The notes: generated from the sequence alone by a model not told the origin. A DNA stretch of 64,000 nt from UBA5336 sp964492485 (GCA_964492485.1 CAZBKM010000008.1:1-64000), one strand, 5' to 3'; positions 44,924 to 53,339 are shown, numbered from the stretch's first letter. Translations and numbers: made by a program.

Positions 44924-45049
44924 ATGGACCGTGATCCAGACCAGACCCTGCGCGCCCCAAGCGGCAACCAGTGGATGGTCGCAGCCCTTCATACGTCCGT
45001 CGGGCTCGCGGCTTTTGCGCTGATCCTGCTGCTTGCTGGCGCCCGTTAG
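44924..45049 (+). CDS. Small single-pass membrane peptide (41 aa)
   Basis: ATG at 44924 follows TAAGGTCAG (AAGG about 8 bases upstream) and opens a 41-codon frame. It has a polar N terminus (MDRDPDQTLRAPSGNQW) and one strongly hydrophobic segment, about residues 18-39 (AALHTSVGLAAFALILLLAG). This is the profile of a short inner-membrane microprotein. It lies alone in the mltF / CYTH-CHAD intergenic region. No family was recognised; it may be missed by gene callers because of length. Confidence 0.5.
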   Translation: MDRDPDQTLRAPSGNQWMVAALHTSVGLAAFALILLLAGAR

Positions 45050-45193
45050 GACGTCCGAGGCGGGCCGGCGCCCCTGGTGGACCTCTCATGGCCCGCCGGG
45101 CGCCAAACCTGCCTGGACCTGCCTGGCGTTTCGCGCTTCCAGGCCGGGAGGCGTGCCCCCTGCCTGTTGCGTCGGCATCGGTCCGCAACCGTG

Positions 45194-46753
45194 TCAGTCA
45201 GACGTCTTGCGCCGACGCCAGGGCGGCGTCTCGGCCCGGAGCGTCTTCATCGCCCGGTTGGCCGCCTTTTCTTTCTGATGGAGGTCTGCGGAAAGATCCT
45301 CGAGCCGGGCGCGGCGGACCGCCTCGAACCGGCCGGAATCCCCTGCGGGCAGGTCAGGATGGATTTCGGCGAGGGTCGCGAAATCGTTGAGCAGACCCAG
45401 GGCCGACTGCAGTGATTTCACCTGACGGAGCCAGACTTTGAACGTTGCCTTGGATAGATCATGGCCCGAGGCTTCCAGAGTGTAGCGGAGCCGCTTGAGA
45501 TCCTTGCGAAGGTCGTGACGGGCCGTTTCGGAAAGCGTGTCGAGCCGCTTGCCATACTGGCGGACCGTCGACCAGATTGCCTCCAGCGCCGGTGCGGTGA
45601 CTGTAGTCGCTGGCGCCCTGGACCGCTTGCGCTTCGCCTTGCCCTTTGGCTGCCAGGCGCCGGTCTCCGCCAGGTGGAGAAGGCGGATGGCGAGGCCGGT
45701 CGCCTCGGCTTCCCGCAGCGCCGACCGCGTCCGGGCCCGGATCTCCGCCCGCCAGACCTGGAGGGCGTCGCGAAGGGCGGTGTCCTCGGGCGAAGCGGGG
45801 TCAAGGGTGGGGCCGACGGTTTCCAGGAGCAGGACATCACTGTCGCGCAGGGGCGCAACGGTCCGGCCGAGCTTCTTCGCGGCCCTCGAGAGGCTCTTGG
45901 CCAGCGCGTTCGGCAGGATCGGCCTGTAGGCCTCCAGCAGGACCCTGAGACGTCGCAGCGCGACGCGGGTCTGGTGAGGACCTTCCGGATCCTCCTCGGT
46001 AAGGGTCAGGTGGAGCGCGTCGGCCAGCGCCTGCGCCACGATGCCAATCTGGACGGAGAAAGCCTCTCCGGCCGTCTGCCCCACCCCATGGGCCGCAATG
46101 GCAGACCGAGGACGGGCGTCGGGAAGGGCGTCCCGATCCTGGTCGAGGCTGTAGCCCCGCGCAGCCTTGGATGGCAGGCTGATCCTGGCGGCCCGGTCCG
46201 AGAGCAGGCGACTTGCCCAGTTATAGACGTCACCGGCCGTGCCGGACTTCAGCTCGAACTCGACCTCGTGAACCGGCAAGGTCCGGTCGCCGGCGCGGAT
46301 CTCGCCGGTATCGATGGCCAGGTCGATCAGCCCGTCACCATTTCGTAACCGCCGCGACGTCCGCCGCACATCCGTGACGAAGACCCGCTCCAGCGCCTGT
46401 CCACCGACCAGTGCTTCCAGGTCGGACCGAAGGCGAGGGTCGTCGATTTGCGTGAGGTCCGGCTCGGGAGAGGGCAGGCGCGTATCTGTCTCGCGGACCC
46501 GATGAAGCGCGCAGGCGATGTCCCGGTCCTGCTTGATCGTCTGTACCCAGAGTTTTCCGTCTCGCCGTATCCGCAGCGAGATGCCAGCGCGCTCGAGGCT
46601 GCGCTCGGCGGTGTCGTAATATTGCGTGCGCACCAGACGCGACACCGCCCGGCCTTCGGTGTGTTCCTTCAGCAGCGCGTGGTGGCGAACCGCGTCCAGG
46701 TCATCCGGCGACAGCGCCGCCTTGAGTTCGATTTCGAGGGATCCATGCGACAT
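45194..46753 (-). CDS. CYTH and CHAD domain protein
   Basis: The ~519-residue product combines an N-terminal CYTH (triphosphate tunnel metalloenzyme) domain with a C-terminal CHAD domain. The CYTH part has the ExExK motif in LEIELKAAL, with further acidic and basic tunnel strands to about 200. The CHAD domain (about 220-505) is a helical array rich in conserved His and Arg (HQTRVALRRLRVLLEAY, HDLRKDLKRLRYTLE). CYTH enzymes act on triphosphates such as inorganic triphosphate; CHAD domains bind polyphosphate. A polyphosphate or triphosphate role is therefore likely. I use the second ATG (46753); one six codons upstream is possible. Confidence 0.93.
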   Translation of the reverse strand: MSHGSLEIELKAALSPDDLDAVRHHALLKEHTEGRAVSRLVRTQYYDTAERSLERAGISLRIRRDGKLWVQTIKQDRDIACALHRVRETDTRLPSPEPDLTQIDDPRLRSDLEALVGGQALERVFVTDVRRTSRRLRNGDGLIDLAIDTGEIRAGDRTLPVHEVEFELKSGTAGDVYNWASRLLSDRAARISLPSKAARGYSLDQDRDALPDARPRSAIAAHGVGQTAGEAFSVQIGIVAQALADALHLTLTEEDPEGPHQTRVALRRLRVLLEAYRPILPNALAKSLSRAAKKLGRTVAPLRDSDVLLLETVGPTLDPASPEDTALRDALQVWRAEIRARTRSALREAEATGLAIRLLHLAETGAWQPKGKAKRKRSRAPATTVTAPALEAIWSTVRQYGKRLDTLSETARHDLRKDLKRLRYTLEASGHDLSKATFKVWLRQVKSLQSALGLLNDFATLAEIHPDLPAGDSGRFEAVRRARLEDLSADLHQKEKAANRAMKTLRAETPPWRRRKTSD

Positions 46754-46859
46754 ATGACAAACATATGACACTTTCGGGCGCGCCGGAAGTCGTCCGCTGA
46801 GGAATGGATCGCACCGGCGCGATTTGCCTGTTCACGCGATGCCGGTCAGCCGCGGCGGC

Positions 46860-47261
46860 TCAGCGCACGACCATGACCGAACAATGGGCGTGCAATGCGG
46901 TCTGCGAGGCGTTGGAGGCGAAGATGTGGTCGCTGAGGCGGGGATCGTGGGACGCCATCACGATCAGGTCGATGTCCAATTCCCCGCCAACACGGGGAAT
47001 GACGCGCGACGGCGATTCGTGGCTTCGGAACACGGGAACGATATCGACCCCATGGGCGGCGGCCTGTTCGGCGGTGAACTGGGTGAAGGCGGCTTCCCGA
47101 TCTTCGGGCATGTCTGACAGATGCGGGCCCAGTGGCGGCTGAACGGTCAGGAAATGGTATTGGGCTCCCGTGGTTCGGGCCAGCCAGGCGCCAGCGCGGA
47201 TCGCCTTCGCGGACTCGTCCTTGTGGCGCATGTCGATCGGCGTCAGCAGTCTCTGGAACAT
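46860..47261 (-). CDS. Universal stress protein (UspA family)
   Basis: The 133-residue single-domain protein begins MFQRLLTPIDMRHKD, the common Usp strand with the Asp that contacts nucleotide. Toward the end it has IDLIVMASHDPRLSDHIFAS, which corresponds to the G-x2-G-x9-G ATP loop but has lost the glycines (SHDPRLSDH). It may therefore belong to the non-ATP-binding UspA group. It is expected in stress survival with unknown molecular target. An AGGAGACC box precedes the start. It stands between the CYTH-CHAD gene and a lipoprotein gene. Confidence 0.85.
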   Translation of the reverse strand: MFQRLLTPIDMRHKDESAKAIRAGAWLARTTGAQYHFLTVQPPLGPHLSDMPEDREAAFTQFTAEQAAAHGVDIVPVFRSHESPSRVIPRVGGELDIDLIVMASHDPRLSDHIFASNASQTALHAHCSVMVVR

Positions 47262-47351
47262 CGAGGTCTCCTCGTCATCGCGGCAGTCATCCCCGCCATC
47301 CTACGACCTCGAGCCCGCCCCGGCCATGTTCTGGATCAAGGGGGCAGCCGG

Positions 47352-47978
47352 CTACTGTCCGACCGCGCCAGCCGGCGGAACGATGATTTCCAGAATGACG
47401 CCGTCATTCGGCAGGGTGCCGTCCGACAAAGCGCGCGCGGCGGACGGCGAATCACGGCGCTCGGCGGGGGGAAGCTGATCCTGCGCGAGGAACTGGGCCG
47501 CCGAGGAGCGGGTCTCACCCCGGGCCAGCTCGTCTGCGGTGCGGGACGGGTCGATCTGGTTGCCGCGTCCATCCTGGGGCTGGAATGTCTGCAGCTCGAC
47601 CTCCGCTGAGTCCGAAGCCTGGCCCGCCGAGGTCCGGGTGCCGGTATCAGGCCCGGAGATTTCCGCAGACCCCTCACCGCGGCACCGCGGGTCCGTGCCT
47701 GCGTTGTCCCCGGCGCAGGGATCGGGGGCGTCGATCGGATCAATGCTGATATCTCGGGAGATATCGGGCGATGTCACCTGCTGGGCGGAAACAGCCTCGC
47801 GGGCATTGGGTTCAGGCGCGAACGCATCATCCGCGCCGGAGGTCGACGTGTCTGGACTTAGCAGGTCAGGCGCGGGTGCCGTCACACGCGCCCCGTTTTC
47901 ATTCCCGGTCTCGCCCAGCGTGCAGCCCACCACTAAAAACAGCAGGGGAAGGGCGGAAACGGCGGTGAAGCGGTGCAT
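47352..47978 (-). CDS. Putative lipoprotein downstream of the curli genes (208 aa)
   Basis: The N terminus (LPLLFLVVGC) is a lipobox, predicting a lipid-anchored periplasmic or outer-membrane protein of about 190 residues. The mature region is low-complexity, rich in Asp, Ser, Ala and Pro, with one short Cys pair (DPCAGDNAGTDPRC). It ends with a hydrophobic strand (GVILEIIVPPAG). No domain is recognised. Its position behind the curlin genes and another lipoprotein gene suggests, but does not show, a role in curli assembly. Confidence 0.7.
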   Translation of the reverse strand: MHRFTAVSALPLLFLVVGCTLGETGNENGARVTAPAPDLLSPDTSTSGADDAFAPEPNAREAVSAQQVTSPDISRDISIDPIDAPDPCAGDNAGTDPRCRGEGSAEISGPDTGTRTSAGQASDSAEVELQTFQPQDGRGNQIDPSRTADELARGETRSSAAQFLAQDQLPPAERRDSPSAARALSDGTLPNDGVILEIIVPPAGAVGQ

Positions 47979-48024
47979 GGCCTGGCCTTCCGGACATCGT
48001 GAACAAGGCGGGGCGCCCTGTGCT

Positions 48025-49080
48025 CTACTTTAGGCTCCAGATGGGGCCTCCGCCAAGGAGGCGTCCGATAGTGGCAGCAACTTGTGGCGCGGCCTGCGGC
48101 ACAATGCTGAGACGGCTCAGCGGCGCGATGGCCAATCTGGCCTCCTCCGCATCGGCTGAAGGGTCAGGGACGATGTCGGGCAGGGCCGCCACGATAATCC
48201 GTGTGTCGGGCGCCGGCGGTGGATCGGCACTCGCTAGGGTGAGTTGCGGGATACCGGTCGAGTCGGCGAGCGTGCCGAGCGGCCTCCTGACAGCCTGAGG
48301 GCTGGCCCCCGGGCGGGTTCGGGGACGGCTTTCGGAAGTCGCCTCGTCCGTCGCTGTTGAGGCGATCTGTGGAACCGAGTGGCCATTTTCTGCGAGCTCG
48401 ATTGGCGAGACCTGGTCGATGTCCAGGACAGCCGAGCCAAAACGGTCCAGCCGGAGGTCCAACGCTTCGGCGCTGGGCGCCGGGGCGGTGTCTCCAGATG
48501 CCCTTTCCGCTCCTGTCGAGGCACGGCCATTATCGCCGCCTGGCAAGACGGGACCGGTGGGGACTAGCACCGGACCGACCGGTTGCGCCCTGCGCCCGAC
48601 CCTGTCCACGGCGGTCTGTGGATCAAACCTGTCGGGGTCGGGACCTGGCTGCGGCGCGGGGCGCGATGTTCGTGTGGCTGCTGGTTCGCCCATGGCCGAG
48701 AAGAAGGAGGGGAGTGTGGCAAGCCGGTCGGCATCGCGTGTCTCGAACGCGCCCGCCACTGATTGCTTTCGTCCGGATGAGGTCGGCACGACATCCGTTG
48801 GGGGGCGAACGATCGGAGCTACGGTCAGGTCGTAGGTGGGCGTCCGGGTGATCTGGTCAGCGCTTACCGATGCGCCAAGCCGGGCCGGTGTCGCAAGGGA
48901 TGATGTTGGAGCGAGCGGGGTCGCCGCGAGCGCGGCAGTCGAATGGCGGGAGGTCCCGGCTGCCAGTTCGGTCTGCGCCTGAAAGGCTGGCGCCTGTGAA
49001 AACATGCCCGAGACGGACGCACACCCCGGAAGGGCAAACAGCGTGAACAGGACGCCGAACAGTCGGGTCAGTCGCGGCAT
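48025..49080 (-). CDS. Putative lipoprotein downstream of curlin gene (351 aa)
   Basis: The start at 49080 gives MPRLTRLFGVLFTLFALPGC, a clear signal peptide with lipobox. The mature protein is largely unstructured and rich in Pro, Ala, Ser, Thr and Asp. A C-terminal block (RLAIAPLSRLSIVPQAAPQVAATIG) is more ordered. No family is recognised. It lies 135 bp beyond the curlin gene, after a strong terminator, and 46 bp ahead of the second lipoprotein gene, so the two lipoproteins are probably one transcript. Function unknown; an envelope accessory factor is inference. Confidence 0.72.
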   Translation of the reverse strand: MPRLTRLFGVLFTLFALPGCASVSGMFSQAPAFQAQTELAAGTSRHSTAALAATPLAPTSSLATPARLGASVSADQITRTPTYDLTVAPIVRPPTDVVPTSSGRKQSVAGAFETRDADRLATLPSFFSAMGEPAATRTSRPAPQPGPDPDRFDPQTAVDRVGRRAQPVGPVLVPTGPVLPGGDNGRASTGAERASGDTAPAPSAEALDLRLDRFGSAVLDIDQVSPIELAENGHSVPQIASTATDEATSESRPRTRPGASPQAVRRPLGTLADSTGIPQLTLASADPPPAPDTRIIVAALPDIVPDPSADAEEARLAIAPLSRLSIVPQAAPQVAATIGRLLGGGPIWSLK

Positions 49081-49166
49081 GGTCAGGTTCCTTCCTGGTC
49101 GAAGACGACACACCATCACAATATCTGACACTCGACGCGCACGGCCCATCGGGCCGATGCAAGGAA

Positions 49167-49197
49167 CACACCGCCCGGCAAGCAACCGGGCGGTGTG
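49167..49197 (-). terminator. Intrinsic terminator after the major curlin gene
   Basis: This is a perfect 12-bp stem (49167-49178 with 49186-49197, GC-rich, 7-base loop). Read on the minus strand it lies about 18 bp after the curlin stop and is followed by TTCCTT. It should end the curlin transcript before the lipoprotein genes. Confidence 0.8.
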
Positions 49198-49214
49198 CAG
49201 ATTAAGCGAAAGCG

Positions 49215-50525
49215 CTACTGGGTGACAGACCCGGTGTTTCCGACACCGTTCTGGGTGATGGTCGCATTGTTGCCATCAGATCCCTGGGTGATGGACGCCC
49301 AGTTATCGAGGCCACCCGTCTGAACGATAGTTCCGACGTTCGTGTTGCCTTCCTGGCTGATAAACGCGTCACCGCGACGTCCGCCCAATTCCTGGCTGAC
49401 GTTCGCAATGTTGTCGTTACCGCCCTGGCTGACATCGGCCAGATTGTTGCCATCATCGGTCTGGGTGATGGTCGTGCGGTTGCGGTTGCCAGCCTGGCTC
49501 ACGATCGCTTCAAGACCGAAGGACGTCTGTGTGATCGTCGCGCGGTTGTCGTTTCCGGACTGATCGTCGACCATGATCGTGTTGCCGATACCGGACTGGC
49601 TCGCAGTCAGGCGGTTCCGGTTACCGCTCTGGTTCACGGTGGCAGTCTGGCCGCGGTTCAGCTGGTCAAGGTTGGCGACGTTGTCGTTGCCACCCTGGGT
49701 GATCGTTGCCGTGATGTCACTGTCGCCCTCGCCATCGTCACCGATATTGGCCCCGCCATCATCGGCCTGCAGGAGGTTGACCGTGTTGCCGACGCCGAGT
49801 TGCTCGACCGTTGCAGCGAAGCGCTTCGACGCTTCGTTGTTCATGATCTGGTCGATGTTCGCCCGGTTGTCGCTGTTGGACTGGGTCACGGTCGCGTCAA
49901 GATCCGAGGTGTCCTTCGCCAGAGCCTGCTGGTTCACGTTAACGACTGACCCTGAGGAGTTGGTCTGCGTAACGGTGGCATCGAGATTCTTGGCGCGGAC
50001 GCCGACAGCGTTCTGGTCAATGTTTGCCGTAGCGCCGTTTTCCTGGATGACGTCCGCACGGAGTGTACCGGCAAACTGACCGCCCGGATCCTGCTCCGTA
50101 TCCGCGGTCTGGTTGATGGTCGCGGTGCTGTCGTTGCCCCGCTGCTCAACCGACACGCTTTCGTTGAACGCACCGCCGAGTAGATTCTGGTTTACCGTCG
50201 CTCGGTTGCGGTTGCCGCTCTGCTCGACCGTCGCGTCCGGGTCGCCGGGCTCTCGGATGGACCCGCCATCGCTACCGTTGAAAGCGGCTTCGTCGTTCTG
50301 CGTGACCTTGGTCGTGTTATCGTTGCCCGACTGGATCACTTGGGCGTTCGCCTCGGTCGCATTCTGGTCGATGGTCGCGGAGTTGTCGGACCCGCCATCC
50401 TGATTTGCATTGGCGACGTTGGCGGTGCCGATCTGCTCGATGCTGGTTGTGTTGTCCTGCGCGAACGCCGGTGCGGCGAACATCAGAGCGGCGGCGGCCG
50501 CTGTATAGACTAGCTTCCCACGCAT
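49215..50525 (-). CDS. Large curlin-repeat protein (CsgA-like major subunit, 436 aa)
   Basis: A signal peptide (MRGKLVYTAAAAALMFAAPAFAQ) is followed by roughly 18 imperfect curlin-type repeats of about 20 residues. Each resembles Q-x-G-x-x-N-x-A-x-I-x-Q (for example QSGNDNTTKVTQ, QSGNRNRATVNQ, QGSDGNNATITQ). Spaced Gln, Asn and Gly residues stack to make the amyloid beta-solenoid in CsgA. At 436 residues it is nearly three times E. coli CsgA (about 150). Several repeats carry Asp-rich insertions. A strong AAGGAG ribosome-binding site, an upstream hairpin and a terminator suggest a separately controlled, abundant product secreted through CsgG. Confidence 0.9.
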   Translation of the reverse strand: MRGKLVYTAAAAALMFAAPAFAQDNTTSIEQIGTANVANANQDGGSDNSATIDQNATEANAQVIQSGNDNTTKVTQNDEAAFNGSDGGSIREPGDPDATVEQSGNRNRATVNQNLLGGAFNESVSVEQRGNDSTATINQTADTEQDPGGQFAGTLRADVIQENGATANIDQNAVGVRAKNLDATVTQTNSSGSVVNVNQQALAKDTSDLDATVTQSNSDNRANIDQIMNNEASKRFAATVEQLGVGNTVNLLQADDGGANIGDDGEGDSDITATITQGGNDNVANLDQLNRGQTATVNQSGNRNRLTASQSGIGNTIMVDDQSGNDNRATITQTSFGLEAIVSQAGNRNRTTITQTDDGNNLADVSQGGNDNIANVSQELGGRRGDAFISQEGNTNVGTIVQTGGLDNWASITQGSDGNNATITQNGVGNTGSVTQ

Positions 50526-50712
50526 GGGGATCTCCTTCTCTGCTTAAGCGTTTCAGATTGTTTCAAGGACGCCGTTCGTGGTCCGTCTCGACCTTCTGGC
50601 GCCGCACCGGGAGGGCCGGTGCGGTCGACGGGTCCCCCCTTTTCCCGCTGAACCCGAGGTCCAGCCCTAAGGATCCGAACAGGCCCGGGAGCCCGGATCG
50701 GACCACGCACGC

Positions 50713-50730
50713 CATTCGGCGAACCGAATG
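50713..50730. promoter_or_regulatory. Short perfect hairpin between the two curlin genes
   Basis: CATTCGG and CCGAATG pair around a CGAA tetraloop. The hairpin begins about 20 bp after the upstream curlin gene's stop on the minus strand. No T-run follows, so it may be an mRNA-stabilising or processing hairpin rather than a terminator. The remaining ~180 bp to the downstream curlin start contains no gene. Confidence 0.5.
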
Positions 50731-50751
50731 TACGTTTCCGGGGACGGGCGC

Positions 50752-51546
50752 TCATGGCCCCCCCCATTGATTCACGGTGACCGGCGCGCATCCCGACGGG
50801 TTCACGCAACCGGACTGCTTGATCTTGTAATAGTCGCCGCCGTCCTGGAGCAGCCGCAGATTATTGCCCTGGCCAGTCTGGGTGACGTAGCCTTGGTTAT
50901 CGTCATTGTCCTGAAGGATGGCGACGGTGTTGTTCGTGCCGCGCTGGTCGGTTTCCGCGACATTGTCATTGCCGCGCTGCAGGATCAGCGAACGGTTACC
51001 GTCCGCAGTCGCATACATCGCTCCCTCGACCGAAGCGGTCTGGCGGGCCGACGCCGTGTTACCCGACCCGATCTGGGCGATGCGCACCTCGTTGGCAATT
51101 CCGTCCCCGATGGCGTTATCCTGAACGATCAGGGCGCTGTTGTCGGAGCCGCTCATCAGGGCGAATGCCGCGTTGCCCGGCTGACCGTTACCGGCGCCGG
51201 TGGCCATGGTCTGGCGGATCGTGAGGCTGTTGTTCTGTCCGATGATGCCGGCGTTCGAGATGTTTCCCGAGCCAGACTGTTCGATGCGATTGGCTCGGTC
51301 GGCGCCGTTGTCGCGACCGATCACGCCGATACGGGCCACGTTCCGGTCGCCTTCCGTCGTGATCTGGGTCCGGTTTCCGGCGCCGCCACGATGCACGACA
51401 TGGCTCGTGGAGTTGTCACCAATCTGCTCGATGTGAGCGATCGACTCTGCTTCAAAACCATCCTGAGCATTGGCTGGGAATGCCAGGACAGAGGTGAAAA
51501 AGAGCGCCGCGAGACTGCGGTTTGATGGGCTGCGAGAAGCAGTCAA
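50752..51546 (-). CDS. Curlin-repeat protein (CsgB-like nucleator/minor subunit, 264 aa)
   Basis: The signal peptide (about 1-27, ending FPANAQ) is followed by curlin-like repeats such as IEQIGDNSTSHVV, IEQSGSGNISNAG, AQIGSGNTASARQ and TQTGQGNNLRLLQ. The C terminus differs: KIKQSGCVNPSGCAPVTVNQWGG carries two Cys. Curlin repeats with a distinct end, encoded just before the larger subunit, fit CsgB, which nucleates fibres on the cell surface. The start is a TTG at 51546 preceded by AGGAG, since no ATG precedes the signal peptide. It is separated from csgG by a tandem set of hairpins. Confidence 0.83.
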   Translation of the reverse strand: MTASRSPSNRSLAALFFTSVLAFPANAQDGFEAESIAHIEQIGDNSTSHVVHRGGAGNRTQITTEGDRNVARIGVIGRDNGADRANRIEQSGSGNISNAGIIGQNNSLTIRQTMATGAGNGQPGNAAFALMSGSDNSALIVQDNAIGDGIANEVRIAQIGSGNTASARQTASVEGAMYATADGNRSLILQRGNDNVAETDQRGTNNTVAILQDNDDNQGYVTQTGQGNNLRLLQDGGDYYKIKQSGCVNPSGCAPVTVNQWGGP

Positions 51547-51593
51547 GTTTCAACTCCTGAGTTGCCCAGGCTTCAGCGAAGCACTAGAACCTC

Positions 51594-51690
51594 AGGGTCA
51601 GCCCGGTTGGGCTGGCCCCGAGGAAAAGACCGGTCCGAGCGCCAACTTGTGCCCGGTCTTTTCCTCACCCTGGATCCGATGCTCGGATCC
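51594..51690. terminator. Triple hairpin between csgG and the first curlin gene
   Basis: Three stems stand in a row. The first is GGGTCAGCCC with GGGCTGGCCC (51597-51620 region, G-T pair). The second is a perfect 14-bp stem 51620-51633 with 51653-51666, rich in A/T on one side. The third is GGATCCGA with TCGGATCC (8 bp, triloop, about 51673-51691). Together they should strongly separate csgFG from curlin transcription. Confidence 0.65.
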
Positions 51691-51753
51691 GCTTGAATGT
51701 CGGTCGGTATCGTCTGACGAAACTGTCTGGCGTCCGGTCTCCCTTTGTCCTGA

Positions 51754-52818
51754 TCACGACCCCGTTGGGCCGTCTCCGCTAATCGGCGCCCGCGCTTGGG
51801 CGGGTGTGCCGGTGTCTTCGGTGCCTGCGCCGCCGGCGGCTGGCGTGCCGTCTTCCCCGGCGCGCTTTCGCGCCTGGCGGTCGGCTTCGGCGGCGTAGAA
51901 TTCGCTCGGCACGAACTTTTCCACGTCCCGCGAGAAATCACTGGCGAAATTTCGCTCGTAGAAGTCTATGGCCTTTTTGCCCATCTCCTGATCTTCAAAT
52001 TCCCACATACCGATCTTTGCGCCCTCGATGATCAGCCCATAGACGGCCTTCTCCAGGGCCTGGCGCACGGCGAGATGGCGGGGCTGGTTCATCGTGTAAC
52101 CGGCCTCCGCCTCAAGAAGCTCGCGGAACGCCACGAACTTGAAGGCGTTGCCCTGAACCAGGACCGAAGCGACGCGCTGCTCACTTGTGATCGAGAGCAA
52201 CACCTCCCCGGTTTTCACGCTCACGGCGCGAAGATACACCGAGACACTGTCCTCGCGGTATTCGCTGTTCGCGCCGATGCCGAGATAGCGCGCCCCCGCA
52301 CCGCCTGTGACAAGATTGCTGTCATAGCCCGTGATCGCGCCTTCCAGAATGATCCCGGCAAACAGGAGCGAGGGCAGCGCACGCGACTGCTGGGATGGCT
52401 CGTTCAGGTAACGCTCGCGCATCTGCAGAATGATCTGGCGCTCCTGTAACAGATTGTCGAGCTTCTCCCGTTCGATGACCGTGAACCAGCCGCGATTGCC
52501 AGCGTCATGCAGCGCCTTCAACAGGATCGGGGTTGCGCCCTGAGTCACGGCCCGGGTCAGCGATTGCGTCCCTTCGGTCGGCTTGAAGGCGCCGGTCTGG
52601 TCATTCACGCCATAGACCGCAACAGCGACCTTTTCCTTTGGCTTGGGCAGCCATTTCAGCGTGTGTTCGGTCTGCGTCGTCGTGTTGAGCTTCGGCTCGC
52701 TCATCGGAAGCTCGGGGGTCGGCACACTCGTCGTCGTGCACCCGCCGAGCGCCAGGCTCATGGCGCTGATCGCCAGCACTCTTGGCGCCAGGGAGGATTT
52801 GGGTGTCCGCAGGTTCAC
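51754..52818 (-). CDS. csgG: Curli secretion channel lipoprotein CsgG
   Basis: The 354-residue protein has a lipoprotein signal (LALGGC), then the CsgG core: KVAVAVYGVNDQTGAFKP, FTVIEREKLDNLLQERQIIL, GAITGYDSNLVTGGAGARYLGIG and YLRAVSVKTGEVLLS. CsgG forms the nonameric outer-membrane pore through which curlins pass. About 45 extra C-terminal residues, rich in Gly, Ala and charged groups, follow the KFVPSEFYAAEA region; E. coli CsgG (277 aa precursor) lacks them. It follows csgF by 21 bp, so the two are co-transcribed. Confidence 0.96.
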   Translation of the reverse strand: MNLRTPKSSLAPRVLAISAMSLALGGCTTTSVPTPELPMSEPKLNTTTQTEHTLKWLPKPKEKVAVAVYGVNDQTGAFKPTEGTQSLTRAVTQGATPILLKALHDAGNRGWFTVIEREKLDNLLQERQIILQMRERYLNEPSQQSRALPSLLFAGIILEGAITGYDSNLVTGGAGARYLGIGANSEYREDSVSVYLRAVSVKTGEVLLSITSEQRVASVLVQGNAFKFVAFRELLEAEAGYTMNQPRHLAVRQALEKAVYGLIIEGAKIGMWEFEDQEMGKKAIDFYERNFASDFSRDVEKFVPSEFYAAEADRQARKRAGEDGTPAAGGAGTEDTGTPAQARAPISGDGPTGS

Positions 52819-52839
52819 GGGCTGTCCCTCTTTGTTACT

Positions 52840-53262
52840 CTACTGTGCCTGGAAAAGGGGAACGACGATCTCCGTCGTTTGGCCCGTTGCCGCGTCGAAA
52901 ATTGTCAGGGTCACATTGTCGAGGCCGCGCTGGAAATCTATGCGCTGGTCCCCGAACTGAATGGTTCCCGACTCCTGCGGGTTCTCGCCGAAGATTGCAT
53001 CCGTCACTTCAGAGGCGAGTCCGGAAAGGAGCCGGCTCTCAAGCTGACGTACGAAGAGATCTGCCTGCGTGCTGTCCTCGCCAAAACGAGAGTCCGGATC
53101 CTCGGTATCATCCTGGGCATTGGCGATCCCGAGCAGGTGCGAGGAGTTGAACGGATTGCCGCCGAACGACGGATTGACCGGCTCGTACACCAGATCCTGG
53201 GCTGAAGCGGAAAAAGTAAACAGCGTGCCCGCGCCGATAAGCGCGGAGAGTGTGCGGGCCAT
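52840..53262 (-). CDS. csgF: Curli assembly factor CsgF
   Basis: The 140-residue precursor has a signal peptide (about 1-21, ending SASAQD). It is followed directly by LVYEPVNPSFGGNPFNSSHLLGIANAQ, the conserved N-terminal segment of CsgF that binds inside the CsgG pore. The C-terminal part is strand-rich and ends VVPLFQAQ. CsgF caps the channel and positions the nucleator at the surface. It leads the csgF-csgG transcript; the ~240-bp AT-rich region upstream (53263-53500) is the likely promoter and holds an inverted repeat at 53315-53339. No csgE was found beside it. Confidence 0.95.
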   Translation of the reverse strand: MARTLSALIGAGTLFTFSASAQDLVYEPVNPSFGGNPFNSSHLLGIANAQDDTEDPDSRFGEDSTQADLFVRQLESRLLSGLASEVTDAIFGENPQESGTIQFGDQRIDFQRGLDNVTLTIFDAATGQTTEIVVPLFQAQ

Positions 53263-53314
53263 GTTCGGTTACCCCCAAAGGCCTTCTAAGTTCCCCATTT
53301 TGGGTAGGTTTTAG

Positions 53315-53339
53315 CCATTGGGCTTAGCCTAAGCAATGG
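53315..53339. promoter_or_regulatory. Inverted repeat upstream of csgF, candidate operator
   Basis: CCATTG and CAATGG arms (6 bp) enclose a second symmetrical core GCTTAG-C-CTAAGC. The site lies about 55-75 bp upstream of the csgF start within an unusually AT-rich intergenic stretch, as expected for a promoter-proximal regulator site. The regulator is unknown; no csgD-like gene is visible. Confidence 0.4.

Noticed and set aside
49342..50403. Several plus-strand frames opposite the curlin gene with repetitive hydrophobic sequence
   Set aside because: They are complements of the curlin repeats and their hydrophobicity is a by-product of Gln/Asn codons read in reverse.
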